From NCBI GenBank assembly GCA_964411985.1, contig CAYPNF010000005.1:1-64000 (forward strand): a DNA stretch of 64,000 nt. The letters are read 5' to 3'. Source of the stretch: CAYPNF01 sp964411985 (GTDB lineage Bacteria > Verrucomicrobiota > Verrucomicrobiia > Limisphaerales > J093). A program made the position numbers and the translations under genes. Positions 18,231 to 27,235 of the stretch are shown in pieces (position 1 is the first letter of the stretch; each line of letters opens with the position of its first letter). The notes beneath the pieces were generated by a model, which was given only the letters and a program-made list of their open reading frames with translations, did no database searches and was not told the origin of the DNA.

Positions 18231-19079
18231 TCAGCCAGCGTCGGCAGACTTGCATTGAGATTGGAGCTCGTTGAGCCTGACCCGAAGCGAATCCAGATAC
18301 ACCCCGGGTAGCTTGACCGTGCCGATCAGTGGTTTGCCCTTGCTCATGCCGTGACAATCGGAACCGCCGGTGACCAGCACCCGATGCTGCTCAGCCAACA
18401 TGATGTAGTACTCGCTGCTCGCGGTGGAGTGTTTGGTGTGGAAGCATTCGATTCCATCCAACCCCAACTCCACCAGAGCGGGGATGAGATGGTCTGCACT
18501 GGTGATACCCGGATGCGCCAAGACCGCAACGCCTCCCGCCTGGTGGAGCAGTTCCACCGCCTCGCTTGCCGATATCTTCATTTTTGGCACCCAGGCAGGC
18601 CGGTTTCGCTTGAGAAAACGGTCGAAGGCTTCATCTACACTACCACATAAACCCTTTTTTACCAAGGCTCTAGCAACATGAGGCCGACCTGGAGAGAGAC
18701 AGTTGGCAAGGGAGAAGACCGATTCCGCCTCCAACGGGACCTGAAGACGGTTAAGCCTCGCTACCATCTCACGGACGCGGTTCTGCCGCACACCCTGAAA
18801 ACGTTCCAAAGCTTCCTGAAGCTTGGCATTGTCCGTATCCATGCCGTATCCAAGCAGATGGATCTCGTGACTATCCATCTCCGCGGTCAACTCCACCCCG
18901 GGTATGAACTCCACCCCGTTTTGCCTGCAGGCTTGAGTTGCTCCCAGGCACCCTTGGACGGTGTCATGGTCGGTCAGCGAGATGACGTCTAAACCATGTT
19001 GGCGTGCGAAGGAAACTACTTCTTCCGGAGAGTAGGTACCATCCGAATAGAGGCTGTGTAGGTGCAGGTCGGCGAACAT
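18231..19079 (-). CDS. PHP-domain phosphoesterase (RNase AM / nucleoside bisphosphate phosphatase type)
   Basis: The protein has 282 residues. The N-terminus ADLHLHSLYSDGTYSPEEVV and LTDHDTVQG give the HxH and DH metal ligands of the PHP superfamily. Later residues VLAHPG, FHTKH and GSDCHG complete the trinuclear metal site. The length and layout fit the YciV/RnAm group, which removes 5'-end nucleotides from short RNAs or hydrolyses 3',5'-nucleoside bisphosphates. DNA polymerase-associated PHP domains are less likely because no polymerase is attached. It is cytosolic. The gene lies between nusB (16 bases away) and ftsY on the same strand, so a shared transcript is plausible. Confidence 0.88.
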   Translation of the reverse strand: MFADLHLHSLYSDGTYSPEEVVSFARQHGLDVISLTDHDTVQGCLGATQACRQNGVEFIPGVELTAEMDSHEIHLLGYGMDTDNAKLQEALERFQGVRQNRVREMVARLNRLQVPLEAESVFSLANCLSPGRPHVARALVKKGLCGSVDEAFDRFLKRNRPAWVPKMKISASEAVELLHQAGGVAVLAHPGITSADHLIPALVELGLDGIECFHTKHSTASSEYYIMLAEQHRVLVTGGSDCHGMSKGKPLIGTVKLPGVYLDSLRVRLNELQSQCKSADAG

Positions 19080-19095
19080 TCCTTTTTCCTGCCCT

Positions 19096-19596
19096 CTATT
19101 TGACCGTCCGTGCCGGTCGCATCAACTCCGACCTCACCCGATCCAGTATCCCGTTGACGAACTTACCGCTGTCCTGGGTTGAGTATTTCTTGGCCAGATC
19201 AACAGCCTCGTTAATGCTGACTACGGGTGGAATATCCTCGCGGTGGTGCATCTCAAAAAGGGCAAGTCGTAGGATGTTACGATCGACGGCAGCCATCCGG
19301 CTCAGATCCCAGTTCTTCGCGTACTTGGCAATGAGTTCATCGAGTTGGGCGCGGTGTTCAAGCGTGCCCCGGATGAGTGGTTCGGCGAAAATCCGGGTCG
19401 AGGTTTCTTCCGGAGTGGGCTCGGGTGAGGGTTGGGGCTGGCCCCAGGTTGCTTTTCCCTCCTCCTGCGCAATTGCCGAGGGACGTTGCGAATCCCAGAA
19501 AACAACCAACGCCGCCTCCAAATCCGCAGGTGGATTCAGGTCGTGCTGGAACAGAAACTGTACGGCTCGCTCACGCGCCTCTCGTCGAATACCCAT
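19096..19596 (-). CDS. nusB: Transcription antitermination factor NusB
   Basis: About 166 residues from the ATG at 19596, where the family's conserved start MGIRREARERAVQFLFQHD begins; an upstream in-frame codon at 19638 would add an atypical cysteine-rich tail. The C-terminal core NILRLALFEMHHREDIPPVV and AVDLAKKYSTQDSGKFVNG is typical of NusB. It binds boxA RNA with NusE/S10 and supports rRNA antitermination. A central insertion (about residues 45-75, rich in P, E and T) makes it longer than the usual ~140 residues. It is probably the first gene of the nusB-PHP-ftsY series. Confidence 0.93.
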   Translation of the reverse strand: MGIRREARERAVQFLFQHDLNPPADLEAALVVFWDSQRPSAIAQEEGKATWGQPQPSPEPTPEETSTRIFAEPLIRGTLEHRAQLDELIAKYAKNWDLSRMAAVDRNILRLALFEMHHREDIPPVVSINEAVDLAKKYSTQDSGKFVNGILDRVRSELMRPARTVK

Positions 19597-19649
19597 ACAA
19601 GGGAGACAATGAGGCGGTTTGCCCAAGGTGCAAAGCAAAATATTGACCG

Positions 19650-19678
19650 CTCCGTTCCAAGCTAAGTGCTTAACGGAG
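19650..19678 (-). terminator. Possible hairpin terminator after the UroD-like gene
   Basis: CTCCGTT (19650-19656) pairs with AACGGAG (19672-19678), with a further short AAGC/GCTT pairing inside. On the minus strand it is followed by CGGTCAATATTTT, a weak T-rich tail. It lies between the stop at 19744 and the nusB start. Confidence 0.35.
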
Positions 19679-19743
19679 AAAGTCTAGAACGCGAACTAAT
19701 CCGCAGACCTCCTCGAGATCAGATAGTAGGTTGACTCGGCGCA

Positions 19744-20742
19744 TCAGCTCGCGATTCCGCGATAAAAGGCGTCCAGATTCGCGAGCGGGACATTGGGGGG
19801 TAGGTCGCAGCCCGAGGAGACCACGTGGTTCTTACTGGCGGCGGTAGAGTTGCACAGGGCACCTGTGATGCTCTCGACCTCTTCTGGCGACTTGCCGCAA
19901 AACACGCCCGCAGGATCCAGGTTGCCGCACACCACCACGTCGGAGGGCACTTTTGTCAGCGCAAGAGGCAGATCCATGGGTGCCCCGAAGTGATAGGTCT
20001 TCAGCCCTGTATCCAGAATCGGCTGAAGATGAGCGAGTCTGGCGGCGCAGTTGTGCAAAATCACCGCGAACTCTCCGTCCTGCAGTGCAGCCCCTATGGT
20101 TCGGATGTAAGCCGAGGAAAACTGCGCCAAGGCGCGCGGGGAAAGAAGGCCGGCTGCCGGCTCTGCCATGATGAGCCCGTTCGCCCCGGCCCGTCGAAAC
20201 GCTCCGCCATACTCGGTCAGGAAACCCACGCATTTCTCCAGCACCTGGTGGATGAGAGCCGGGTCCGTCATGGTAAGTTCCATGGCCTCACTCACTCCCA
20301 CCAGGCGGGCGGCGAGAGAGAAAGGACCAATGCATCCCCCGAGGACCAGGGGCGCCACCCCCGACTGGCGAAGCTTCGTCACCGCCTCCAGGTGGACTGC
20401 AGTCCGCTTGTCTCCTGGTTGGGGGATTGGGAGTTCTTTGGCCTGTTCCAGGCTGGTTACGAGCCTGCCCGTAACCGAGGGCACCTCGTTTTCTGGGGCA
20501 TAGAGGGTGCATCCAAAGGCTTCCGCCTCCGCACTCAGATCCATGGCGGAAAGGAGGACGTGGCTTTTGTACCTTGCTTGCAGGGCAGCCTGTGCCTCGA
20601 ATTGCGCTTGGGGATTGGTCACCACCTCCCGAATACTCGCACCGGTGAGATGAAGGCCGGGGTAGGCAGCAATCGGCATGGCGACCTTGGTCGCCGATGA
20701 GAGGACGAAACGGTTGAAGGAATGAGCTTGTGTAGGATTCAT
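19744..20742 (-). CDS. UroD-fold methyltransferase (MtaA/CmuA-like)
   Basis: About 332 residues from the ATG at 20742; a TTG at 20757 would add five. The protein follows the uroporphyrinogen decarboxylase fold used by corrinoid-dependent methyltransferases. A zinc site is suggested by HNC (in ILHNCAARL) and a later cysteine in SSGCDLPP, matching the H-x-C...C ligands of MtaA/MtbA enzymes rather than true HemE. The conserved GPFSLAA and VCGNLDPAG segments also fit. It likely transfers a methyl group between a corrinoid protein or substrate and a thiol acceptor in the cytosol. No corrinoid-binding protein is visible nearby. It lies 72 bases from the second UroD-like gene's stop on the same strand and is probably controlled with it. 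Confidence 0.82.
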   Translation of the reverse strand: MNPTQAHSFNRFVLSSATKVAMPIAAYPGLHLTGASIREVVTNPQAQFEAQAALQARYKSHVLLSAMDLSAEAEAFGCTLYAPENEVPSVTGRLVTSLEQAKELPIPQPGDKRTAVHLEAVTKLRQSGVAPLVLGGCIGPFSLAARLVGVSEAMELTMTDPALIHQVLEKCVGFLTEYGGAFRRAGANGLIMAEPAAGLLSPRALAQFSSAYIRTIGAALQDGEFAVILHNCAARLAHLQPILDTGLKTYHFGAPMDLPLALTKVPSDVVVCGNLDPAGVFCGKSPEEVESITGALCNSTAASKNHVVSSGCDLPPNVPLANLDAFYRGIAS

Positions 20743-20829
20743 CGGTAAATTGAACAACCCCAGTGCTTCGCTCAGCAGTTAGGTCTTGCACTCAGTCAGC
20801 GTGCTTCGGGTCAAAGGCTAGCCGGCTGT

Positions 20830-22272
20830 CTAGAAACTCAGGAGCAGTTGCCAGATATACATATTTCCCAGTGCATCAACCTGCTCCCACACCCGGCGCA
20901 TGAGATCCTGGTCGCCCGTGATTTCGGGAAGTTCAGACTTCTTGGTCTCCCAAGGGAGGCAGATACCCGGCCGGATGAGCGGAGGCGTCCGACCGCTGAG
21001 GCCTTGAACACTCTTGCGGGAAACCACCGACGAGGGGAGATCTGCTGGTGCGATGGAAGTGGGTGTCGAATAGCTTCCGGCAGAGTAGCCCCCATGCTCA
21101 CGGCAGACATCGGTCATGACTCGCATGTTCTCGATGCTGGTGTCATCCTGCATGATCGCCCCGGCGTCCATGATGTAGCCACCTTCCTGCGCCACTTCAC
21201 GGATGACCCGCAGGCAGAACTCTCTTACTTCGTCAGGCTTTCCAAAACTCAGGAGAGTATTGGGAATGCCGCCACTGAGTGCAAACTTGTCGTGAAGACT
21301 CTTGTGAGCCTCGAAGACGTCATCCCGGTCACAATGGAAGACAATGCTGCGATCAGGCAACTCGCGAAACGCTCCAAAGTGGTGCTTCCATTTGCCTTCA
21401 GCATAGAAGAGGGTCTGGTGCCCATTCTTCCAGAACTCCTCTATACAGGGCTTGAGGGTGGGCCAATAGTGGCTATCAAACTGTCTGGGGTTGATAAACG
21501 GGACGCATCCACGGTGCATCCAGAAACCGATTGGCACCAGATTGGAGGGGTCAGCCGTGGTGAGCCCTACGTTGACCAGATGCGGCATCAGTGCTTCACA
21601 TGCGGCGAGAACCTTCTTCGGCTGAGTGGCCATGTCCATGGTCAGCCCCACGTAACCGCGCAGCTTGTCGGCGATGATGTCAAACGGTGCCTTGAAAATC
21701 CCCGCAATGGCCGAAGCCGTCCCACATTCGGTTCGCATCCGGCCCACTTGGGGGCCAAAAGCGTAGAAATAGGTCAGCATGGCCATGGAACTCTTTACCA
21801 GGGCCAGGTTGTTCCGGTAGGTGGACGGTTCGCCGATCCGCGCGACTTCCGACGAGACTCGGGGAAGCCAAACATTGTAGAGGAAACCCGTAGGATCTTT
21901 GATTAGCTCGTCATACTCGTCCTCGCGCATGAATGCTTGGTCTTCCCCGGGTTCGATGTAGTTGAAGCCCGTGGTGTGGGGGATTCCGATTCCCGGGATG
22001 CCATAGTAACGCAAACCAGCGGCTTGAGCCAAACCAGTCCAGACGTAGACCATGTTCGGCACGACGGCATCCCACTCAAAATCGCGCGCGGTCTTGATCG
22101 CTGCTTCAAACGCCTTATTGTAGTCGTGGCAGACCTCCTGGCAGGTGTAACCCGCATAGCGGGCGGTGAACTCAGCCACGAAGGGACGCATGGGGATGCG
22201 ATCGGGCCTCTCGTTCCTCATTGCCGTTACATATCGGTTCAAGCGCTCCTGGTAAAGTTGCTCAGTATTCAT
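20830..22272 (-). CDS. Second UroD-fold protein, larger and divergent
   Basis: A 480-residue protein with the N-terminal helix and RPDRIPMRPFVAEF segment typical of UroD-domain proteins used as corrinoid-dependent methyltransferases. Expected UroD landmarks follow, including GYVGLTMDMATQPKKVLAAC and DAGAIMQDDTSIENM near the C-terminus. Unlike its neighbour it shows FHCD rather than a clear H-x-C zinc motif, so it may be a partner or act on another substrate. It starts 230 bases from a divergent AraC-type regulator. The pairing of two UroD-fold genes with one regulator suggests a substrate-induced demethylation or methyl-transfer pathway. Substrate unknown; the fold assignment is confident. 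Confidence 0.8.
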   Translation of the reverse strand: MNTEQLYQERLNRYVTAMRNERPDRIPMRPFVAEFTARYAGYTCQEVCHDYNKAFEAAIKTARDFEWDAVVPNMVYVWTGLAQAAGLRYYGIPGIGIPHTTGFNYIEPGEDQAFMREDEYDELIKDPTGFLYNVWLPRVSSEVARIGEPSTYRNNLALVKSSMAMLTYFYAFGPQVGRMRTECGTASAIAGIFKAPFDIIADKLRGYVGLTMDMATQPKKVLAACEALMPHLVNVGLTTADPSNLVPIGFWMHRGCVPFINPRQFDSHYWPTLKPCIEEFWKNGHQTLFYAEGKWKHHFGAFRELPDRSIVFHCDRDDVFEAHKSLHDKFALSGGIPNTLLSFGKPDEVREFCLRVIREVAQEGGYIMDAGAIMQDDTSIENMRVMTDVCREHGGYSAGSYSTPTSIAPADLPSSVVSRKSVQGLSGRTPPLIRPGICLPWETKKSELPEITGDQDLMRRVWEQVDALGNMYIWQLLLSF

Positions 22273-22422
22273 GAGTTAGCCGTGTTACGGGGTCTGTTCG
22301 CATGGATCCTAGCCCTTCGGGCCTTTGAAATCCACAACAAGCGGCCGCTTTTCTTTGAGCAGCCTCTCGAGGGTCCGGAGAAGGAGGCTTTGTCGATGGA
22401 AGCAGGGGCGGCATTCGCATTG

Positions 22423-22433
22423 GTTACTGTAAC
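22423..22433. promoter_or_regulatory. Possible operator dyad in the divergent UroD/AraC intergenic region
   Basis: GTTACTGTAAC is a perfect 5+1+5 dyad in the 230-base gap between the divergent UroD-like gene and the AraC-type gene. Its position suits an operator for the regulator. Only one copy is seen, so this is a guess. Confidence 0.25.
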
Positions 22434-22502
22434 TGTCTCCAGCATAAGGTTTGCTGGGAATGTTGCTTGCAAGGACGTGCTGTTCTTGTGCATGATTTCC
22501 GC

Positions 22503-23336
22503 ATGAACACCGGGCAATTCAAGACCGCCTTCCTGCGTCGTATCGGTGATTTTCGCCCTTTCCAGCAGTTACTGGATCTGGTCCCTGACGTCGCTTTCTT
22601 CATGAAGGACCGGCAGGGGAGGTTTGTCATGCACAACCGCAGGGCCTGTGAGTACTGCCGTGTCGGCTCGGAAGCTGAGACCATTGGCAAGAATGACTTC
22701 GACTTTTGGCCAGAAGACCGGGCCGCGATGTACGTGGCCGGCGATCGGCAAGTGATGGAATCAGGGGAGCCGATTATCAATGCGCTCGCCCCAGCCCCGG
22801 AAGAGGTGGGATCCGATCGCCTGATCATTTACAGCAAGGTTCCCGTGCGCGATCGCCAGGGGAGAATCATCGGCGTTGCCGGAATTCATCGGGAGGTCGA
22901 AGGCCTTCGAGCTCCTCCGGGTAAGTTTGGGCGGTTGTCTCGCGCCGTGCGGCAAATCCATGAACAATTCGCAGAACCTCTGACCACGAAGAAGCTGGCG
23001 GCCATGGCTGGTCTTTCGCGCAGCCAGTTCGACCGACTCTTCCAAAGGCTCTTTGGCAGCCCGCCGCGAGAGTACCTCCTCCGCGTACGCATCAACGCAG
23101 CCTGTTGCCTGCTCGCGGACACAGACCGCAAGTGCACGGATATCGCTGTGGCTACGGGGTTCTACGATCACAGCCATTTCTCGCGTGTCTTCCACCGGAT
23201 TATGGGTATCGCCCCGCAGGTTTACCGCGAGCGACACGCGCCCCCAACCGCCTCCGGTAGGTCCATCAGGGGCCCGCGAGGTGAGGCAAAGCTCCCAAGA
23301 AGAGCTCGATCAAGCCCTTCGAAGGACGAAAGCTGA
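22503..23336 (+). CDS. PAS-domain AraC-family transcriptional regulator
   Basis: About 277 residues from the ATG at 22503. The N-terminal half is a PAS sensor (residues ~18-130: LVPDVAFFMKDRQGRFVMHN ... NDFDFWP ... VRDRQGRIIGVAGIHREVE). The C-terminal half is an AraC/XylS DNA-binding domain with two helix-turn-helix units (LTTKKLAAMAGLSRSQFDRL and the classic DIAVATGFYDHSHFSRVF). PAS-AraC proteins with this layout occur in Verrucomicrobia beside catabolic genes. The gene is divergent from the UroD-like pair and most likely activates it. The PAS ligand is unknown. The gene converges with the ThiF gene downstream. Confidence 0.9.
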   Translation: MNTGQFKTAFLRRIGDFRPFQQLLDLVPDVAFFMKDRQGRFVMHNRRACEYCRVGSEAETIGKNDFDFWPEDRAAMYVAGDRQVMESGEPIINALAPAPEEVGSDRLIIYSKVPVRDRQGRIIGVAGIHREVEGLRAPPGKFGRLSRAVRQIHEQFAEPLTTKKLAAMAGLSRSQFDRLFQRLFGSPPREYLLRVRINAACCLLADTDRKCTDIAVATGFYDHSHFSRVFHRIMGIAPQVYRERHAPPTASGRSIRGPRGEAKLPRRARSSPSKDES

Positions 23337-23400
23337 TTCAGCCCCTTCCCGGAGCGGTCATGAGGACCGGGTCCCTTAGCTTCCCCAGGCCCTGGGAGGC

Positions 23401-24567
23401 TCAGTATTTTGGCACCTCGGGATCGATCTGCTCGGACCAGGCCAGAATCCCGCCGGTAACGTTCCAGACTTTGGAGAATCCCTGTGATTTCAGGTAATCC
23501 ACAGCCTGGCGTGACCGCATGCCACTGCGGCAGTGCACGTAGTAAGTGGTGTTGCGGTCGAGGCTGTTAGCCTGCTGGGGCAGAGTTCCCAGCGGGATCA
23601 GTGTGGATCCGGGGATGCAAGCGATCTGGTATTCCGCCGGCTCGCGCACATCTATCAGGATGGCGCCCTGGAGGTTGCTTTCCAGTGCGGCTTTCAGCTG
23701 CTGCACGGTCATCTCATCCGCAGCTGCGGATGCCGGAGAACTTTGGTGATGGGATTGGCTCATAGAGCAGGTTTCGGGTAGGTCGGTTACTCCTTGGATG
23801 GTTGGGTCGGGGCCGCACAGGGGGCATGCGGGATCCCGCGTGACTTTCAGTTCACGGAACTTCATCTCCAAGGCGTCCAGCAAAAGCAGCCGACCCATCA
23901 GAGAGACTCCGCATCCGAGCAGCAGTTTGAGCGCCTCTGTGGCTTGGATACACCCAACGATCCCCGGCAGTACGCCCAACACTCCCGACTCAGCGCAGGA
24001 GGGAGCCACTCCCGGTGCGGGTGGTTCCGGGTACAAGCATCGATAGCAGGGGCCCCCGAGATGGGGGGCAAAGAGACTGGCCTGGCCGGTGAAACGATAA
24101 ATTGCCCCGTAGACAAGGGGCCTCTGGAGAAAGTAGCAGGCGTCGTTGATCAGGAAGCGGGCGGGGAAGTTGTCGGTGCAGTCGACCACAAGGTCGTACT
24201 GGCTTATGACCTTCATCGCGTTCTGGCTGGTCAGCCTGGCCGAGCTTACCTCCACTTTTACCTCAGGGTTCAGCCTCGCCAGCGTCTCGAATGCGCTCTC
24301 GGTTTTGGCTCGGCCGATGTCCGGCGTCCCGTGCAGAATCTGGCGCTGCAGATTGGTCAGATCCACACGATCCGCATCCATCAACCCAAGGCGGCCGACA
24401 CCTGCGGCTGCCAGGTACATGGCCACCGGAGACCCCAAGCCGCCCGCCCCTACGCACAGGACCGAGGCGGCACGAAGCCGAAGCTGGCCTTCCACGCCGA
24501 TCTCAGGCAGCAGAAGGTGTCTGGAATACCGCTGGGATTCAGCGCCTGTCAGCGAAGGGAAACTCAT
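23401..24567 (-). CDS. ThiF/MoeB-type adenylyltransferase fused to a rhodanese domain
   Basis: The protein has 388 residues. The E1-like domain covers residues 1-255: GAGGLGSPVAMYLAAAGVG nucleotide-binding loop, MDADRVDLTNLQRQ, DCTDNFPARFLIND, and a zinc site from CYRC and CPLC. A rhodanese domain occupies residues ~285-388 with the active-site loop HCRSGMRS. The fusion resembles MoeZ/MOCS3-like proteins that activate the C-terminal glycine of a ubiquitin-like sulfur carrier (MoaD, ThiS or a cysteine-synthesis carrier) and load it with sulfur. Which carrier it serves cannot be told, because no thiS or moaD gene lies nearby. It is cytosolic. It ends 64 bases from the convergent AraC gene. Confidence 0.93.
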   Translation of the reverse strand: MSFPSLTGAESQRYSRHLLLPEIGVEGQLRLRAASVLCVGAGGLGSPVAMYLAAAGVGRLGLMDADRVDLTNLQRQILHGTPDIGRAKTESAFETLARLNPEVKVEVSSARLTSQNAMKVISQYDLVVDCTDNFPARFLINDACYFLQRPLVYGAIYRFTGQASLFAPHLGGPCYRCLYPEPPAPGVAPSCAESGVLGVLPGIVGCIQATEALKLLLGCGVSLMGRLLLLDALEMKFRELKVTRDPACPLCGPDPTIQGVTDLPETCSMSQSHHQSSPASAAADEMTVQQLKAALESNLQGAILIDVREPAEYQIACIPGSTLIPLGTLPQQANSLDRNTTYYVHCRSGMRSRQAVDYLKSQGFSKVWNVTGGILAWSEQIDPEVPKY

Positions 24568-24601
24568 GTGCGCTTGGGAAAGGATCGCTTGGATTGCTGC
24601 T

Positions 24602-27181
24602 TCACGCCTTATTGGGCTGGTACCGCGTTTCGCGTATTTCGATCTTCCCTGACTTCACCTCACAGAACGGCTTTCCTTTGCGGACCCCCACAATGCCGAA
24701 ACCAGTGGCTGTGGAGAGAAACGCGCGGAAATCCCCGCTAACTCGAGGTTCGAGGTAGAGCACCTTCTCCACGGCGTCGTAACGAGCCCCGCTCAAGGAT
24801 TGCAGCAGGGCATAGCTGGACATCGCGCGTGCGTACCAGTGGCCGCATTCATACTCGTTGAACGGGTTGCGGGTCCGGCCATCGTACCGCGCGCGGCAAA
24901 CCCGCACGATTTCCAGTCCTTCCTCGACTCTTCCCATGAGGATAAGGTGGGAGGCAACCTGGTACTCGATGCCGGTCCACACTTCGTTGGAATAGACGAA
25001 GGGCAAGGAAAGAGCTCCCCCTTTGGGCCAGGTACAGATAAGCAGACCTCCCTCCGCTCCACAGGCATAGCTCGGGCGCTGCGGGTTGGCATGATCGGAA
25101 AGATCTCGAACCAGGTTGTATTTGTGCACGGAAACTAGATGGCTGCGCACTTTTTTGGGATCGAGGACTTGGCCGACGCCGCAGACCATGGCCAGCCAGC
25201 TGCCCAGCACGCCGTCAGCCAGGCAACCTGTGCCGTACTGGTACTTGGGACCTTCTTTTGCCAGCAACTCCCGAGCTTCGGGGGAGTAGTCACCTCCAAA
25301 ACTTTGGACCTCGAGCGGATTCTTGGCCTTCAGATTCTTCCATTCAATCCGCTGGATAAAGTACTCCCCATCGTAGAGCTGCGACTCTGCCAGTTGGGTA
25401 CCCTTTTCAAGGAGGTCAGCAAATTCGGGTACTGGATCTCCGAGCGCTTTTCCCATGGCCACAGCCGCCTTCAGAGCACCCAGGTAGAAACTGGTACACA
25501 TTCCGTCAGGCCCCCAGAACTCAATGTCGTAGGTATTGTGATGAGGTTCTTCCACCACCCCTTTTCGCGAGGGATCCCATGTCTCTATGCAGTAATTCAG
25601 GCTGGCCTTCACTTTCGGCCACAAGTGGCGGAGCCATTCCAGGTCGCCGCTGATCCGCCAATCCCGGTAGACTTTCATGATGCCTCCCAGTTGACCGTCG
25701 GCAGCGGCATGAAAGTCGTGCACTTGAGGCCGGATCGGGAGGGCGCTTCGGAAGGCCTGGTGTCCGTCCTCCTTCTGGGATGCCTCGAACTCGGTCTGGC
25801 GAAGCGTGCGTTCGAGGCTCGGAAACAAGTGCGGAATGGCTTGAGCGTAGTTCCAAACATGGGTGCAGGAACCATGGCAGCAACCACTGTTGTCGCCGCA
25901 ACCTTCCCAAGCCCAGAGGCGACCATCCGCTTGGCGCAGGACAGTGGGTGATTTCAGGATCGTGAGGTTGGCGCTGACGGCATCAACGACTTCTGGCGGA
26001 AGCGTGGTATCGTAAAAGCAGTCGGTGAAGCGCTGGGTCTGAGCTCGCAGCTCCGCGTATTTCTCGTTCCAGTATCCCATCACCTCCTGGATGTCACGGA
26101 AGCGGCTCGTGTACCACGCTTTGTATGGCCCCTCTGCGGGCGATGCCGCTCCGTCCTCTTTCTTTGGGTCCTGCCCAAGACGCAGGTTTGTGCTTCCCAC
26201 GTACCAAGCCAGGCGCACCACAACGGTCTTGTACCCCTTGGGGCCGACCTCGAAGGGGACGGCCAGGGTTGCGCCGGGAGCTGATCCACCCTCGGACACG
26301 GGCGGCTTGTCCTCCACCTTGCCATTGGCAACGGCATTCCACGCCATCGTGAGAGGATCCCACCAGCCTCCCCGAAACCAGGCATGGTCTACTTTGGTGC
26401 CGGGGTCCGACACGCTTGCCGCGAAAGCGCCCTCCTCCCAGCCCTTTTCCTTTGGGGCGCCACCCCAGAGAACAAACCCCCCTGGGGTTGACCGTATGGC
26501 TTGCGGATTCTGGCCCGTCGCCATGAAGTTCTTGGCCGAAAAGTACAGCACCCCTTCGATCTTTCGATCTGTGGGATTCCCGAGGCGGTACTCCAGCGCC
26601 GCAACCGGGAGGCTGGAGGCGTCAGGATCTCCAGGCACAAAGGGGCTCCATCCGGTCAGTTCCACGCTGAGGGGAATCTTGGCATCCGCCAGGGCTATCG
26701 AGGCAAAAGGAAACCGCACTTGCATCCGGGCGGAGCGAAATCGCGGGAGGCCAAAACAAGATCCAGCAGCTCCGTTCCCAGTCCCCGGGGAGCCGAACAA
26801 CTTCCAGGGTGGCACGGGGCCTTCGAGCACCTTCGCGACAGGGGGTGGTCCTTTCACGAGAATGGAGGCGAACATGCAGGGCTCGTGGAAGACCTCCGGC
26901 TTGTGCTTCAAAGAGACATGCGAGAGCGCTCCGGTCCCCTCCAGGCAGATCATGCCTGCGCCAAGGCCACCCATCGGAAACGCCGCTCGGTTCAGGCGGT
27001 CACCGGCATAAGTTCCATCGAAGGACGACCCGGCGTCCCCTGTCTTAGATGGCTTCTTGCGTTTGGGGGCGGCCGGTTCCGCAGCTGATCCCTCTAGTGG
27101 GCCCAGTCCCGCGGTGAGCGCGCCTGCCGCCGTCGCAGAGATACCCAGGAATTGGCGGCGGGGAATGGAGGTGTTTTGCAT
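24602..27181 (-). CDS. GH116-family glycoside hydrolase with Tat-like signal
   Basis: About 859 residues from the ATG at 27181; an in-frame start at 27217 precedes it. The N-terminus SIPRRQFLGISATAAGALTAG is a twin-arginine signal, so the enzyme is exported folded. The body matches the GH116 (bile-acid beta-glucosidase/GBA2-like) family. There is an N-terminal beta-sandwich (AAFPMGGLGAGMICLEGTG) and an (alpha/alpha)6 barrel with HNTYDIEFWGPDG, which holds the presumed nucleophile glutamate, and LADGVLGSWLA, which holds the presumed acid/base aspartate. Known members cleave beta-glucosides, beta-xylosides or N-acetylglucosaminides. It is preceded by fpg at 54 bases on the same strand and followed by the ThiF gene, with no functional link to either. 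Confidence 0.88.
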   Translation of the reverse strand: MQNTSIPRRQFLGISATAAGALTAGLGPLEGSAAEPAAPKRKKPSKTGDAGSSFDGTYAGDRLNRAAFPMGGLGAGMICLEGTGALSHVSLKHKPEVFHEPCMFASILVKGPPPVAKVLEGPVPPWKLFGSPGTGNGAAGSCFGLPRFRSARMQVRFPFASIALADAKIPLSVELTGWSPFVPGDPDASSLPVAALEYRLGNPTDRKIEGVLYFSAKNFMATGQNPQAIRSTPGGFVLWGGAPKEKGWEEGAFAASVSDPGTKVDHAWFRGGWWDPLTMAWNAVANGKVEDKPPVSEGGSAPGATLAVPFEVGPKGYKTVVVRLAWYVGSTNLRLGQDPKKEDGAASPAEGPYKAWYTSRFRDIQEVMGYWNEKYAELRAQTQRFTDCFYDTTLPPEVVDAVSANLTILKSPTVLRQADGRLWAWEGCGDNSGCCHGSCTHVWNYAQAIPHLFPSLERTLRQTEFEASQKEDGHQAFRSALPIRPQVHDFHAAADGQLGGIMKVYRDWRISGDLEWLRHLWPKVKASLNYCIETWDPSRKGVVEEPHHNTYDIEFWGPDGMCTSFYLGALKAAVAMGKALGDPVPEFADLLEKGTQLAESQLYDGEYFIQRIEWKNLKAKNPLEVQSFGGDYSPEARELLAKEGPKYQYGTGCLADGVLGSWLAMVCGVGQVLDPKKVRSHLVSVHKYNLVRDLSDHANPQRPSYACGAEGGLLICTWPKGGALSLPFVYSNEVWTGIEYQVASHLILMGRVEEGLEIVRVCRARYDGRTRNPFNEYECGHWYARAMSSYALLQSLSGARYDAVEKVLYLEPRVSGDFRAFLSTATGFGIVGVRKGKPFCEVKSGKIEIRETRYQPNKA

Positions 27182-27235
27182 GCAGAACAGCCTGCCATAC
27201 CTGATTCTTTTTTCCAAGGATGGTTTTGTGTCGGC

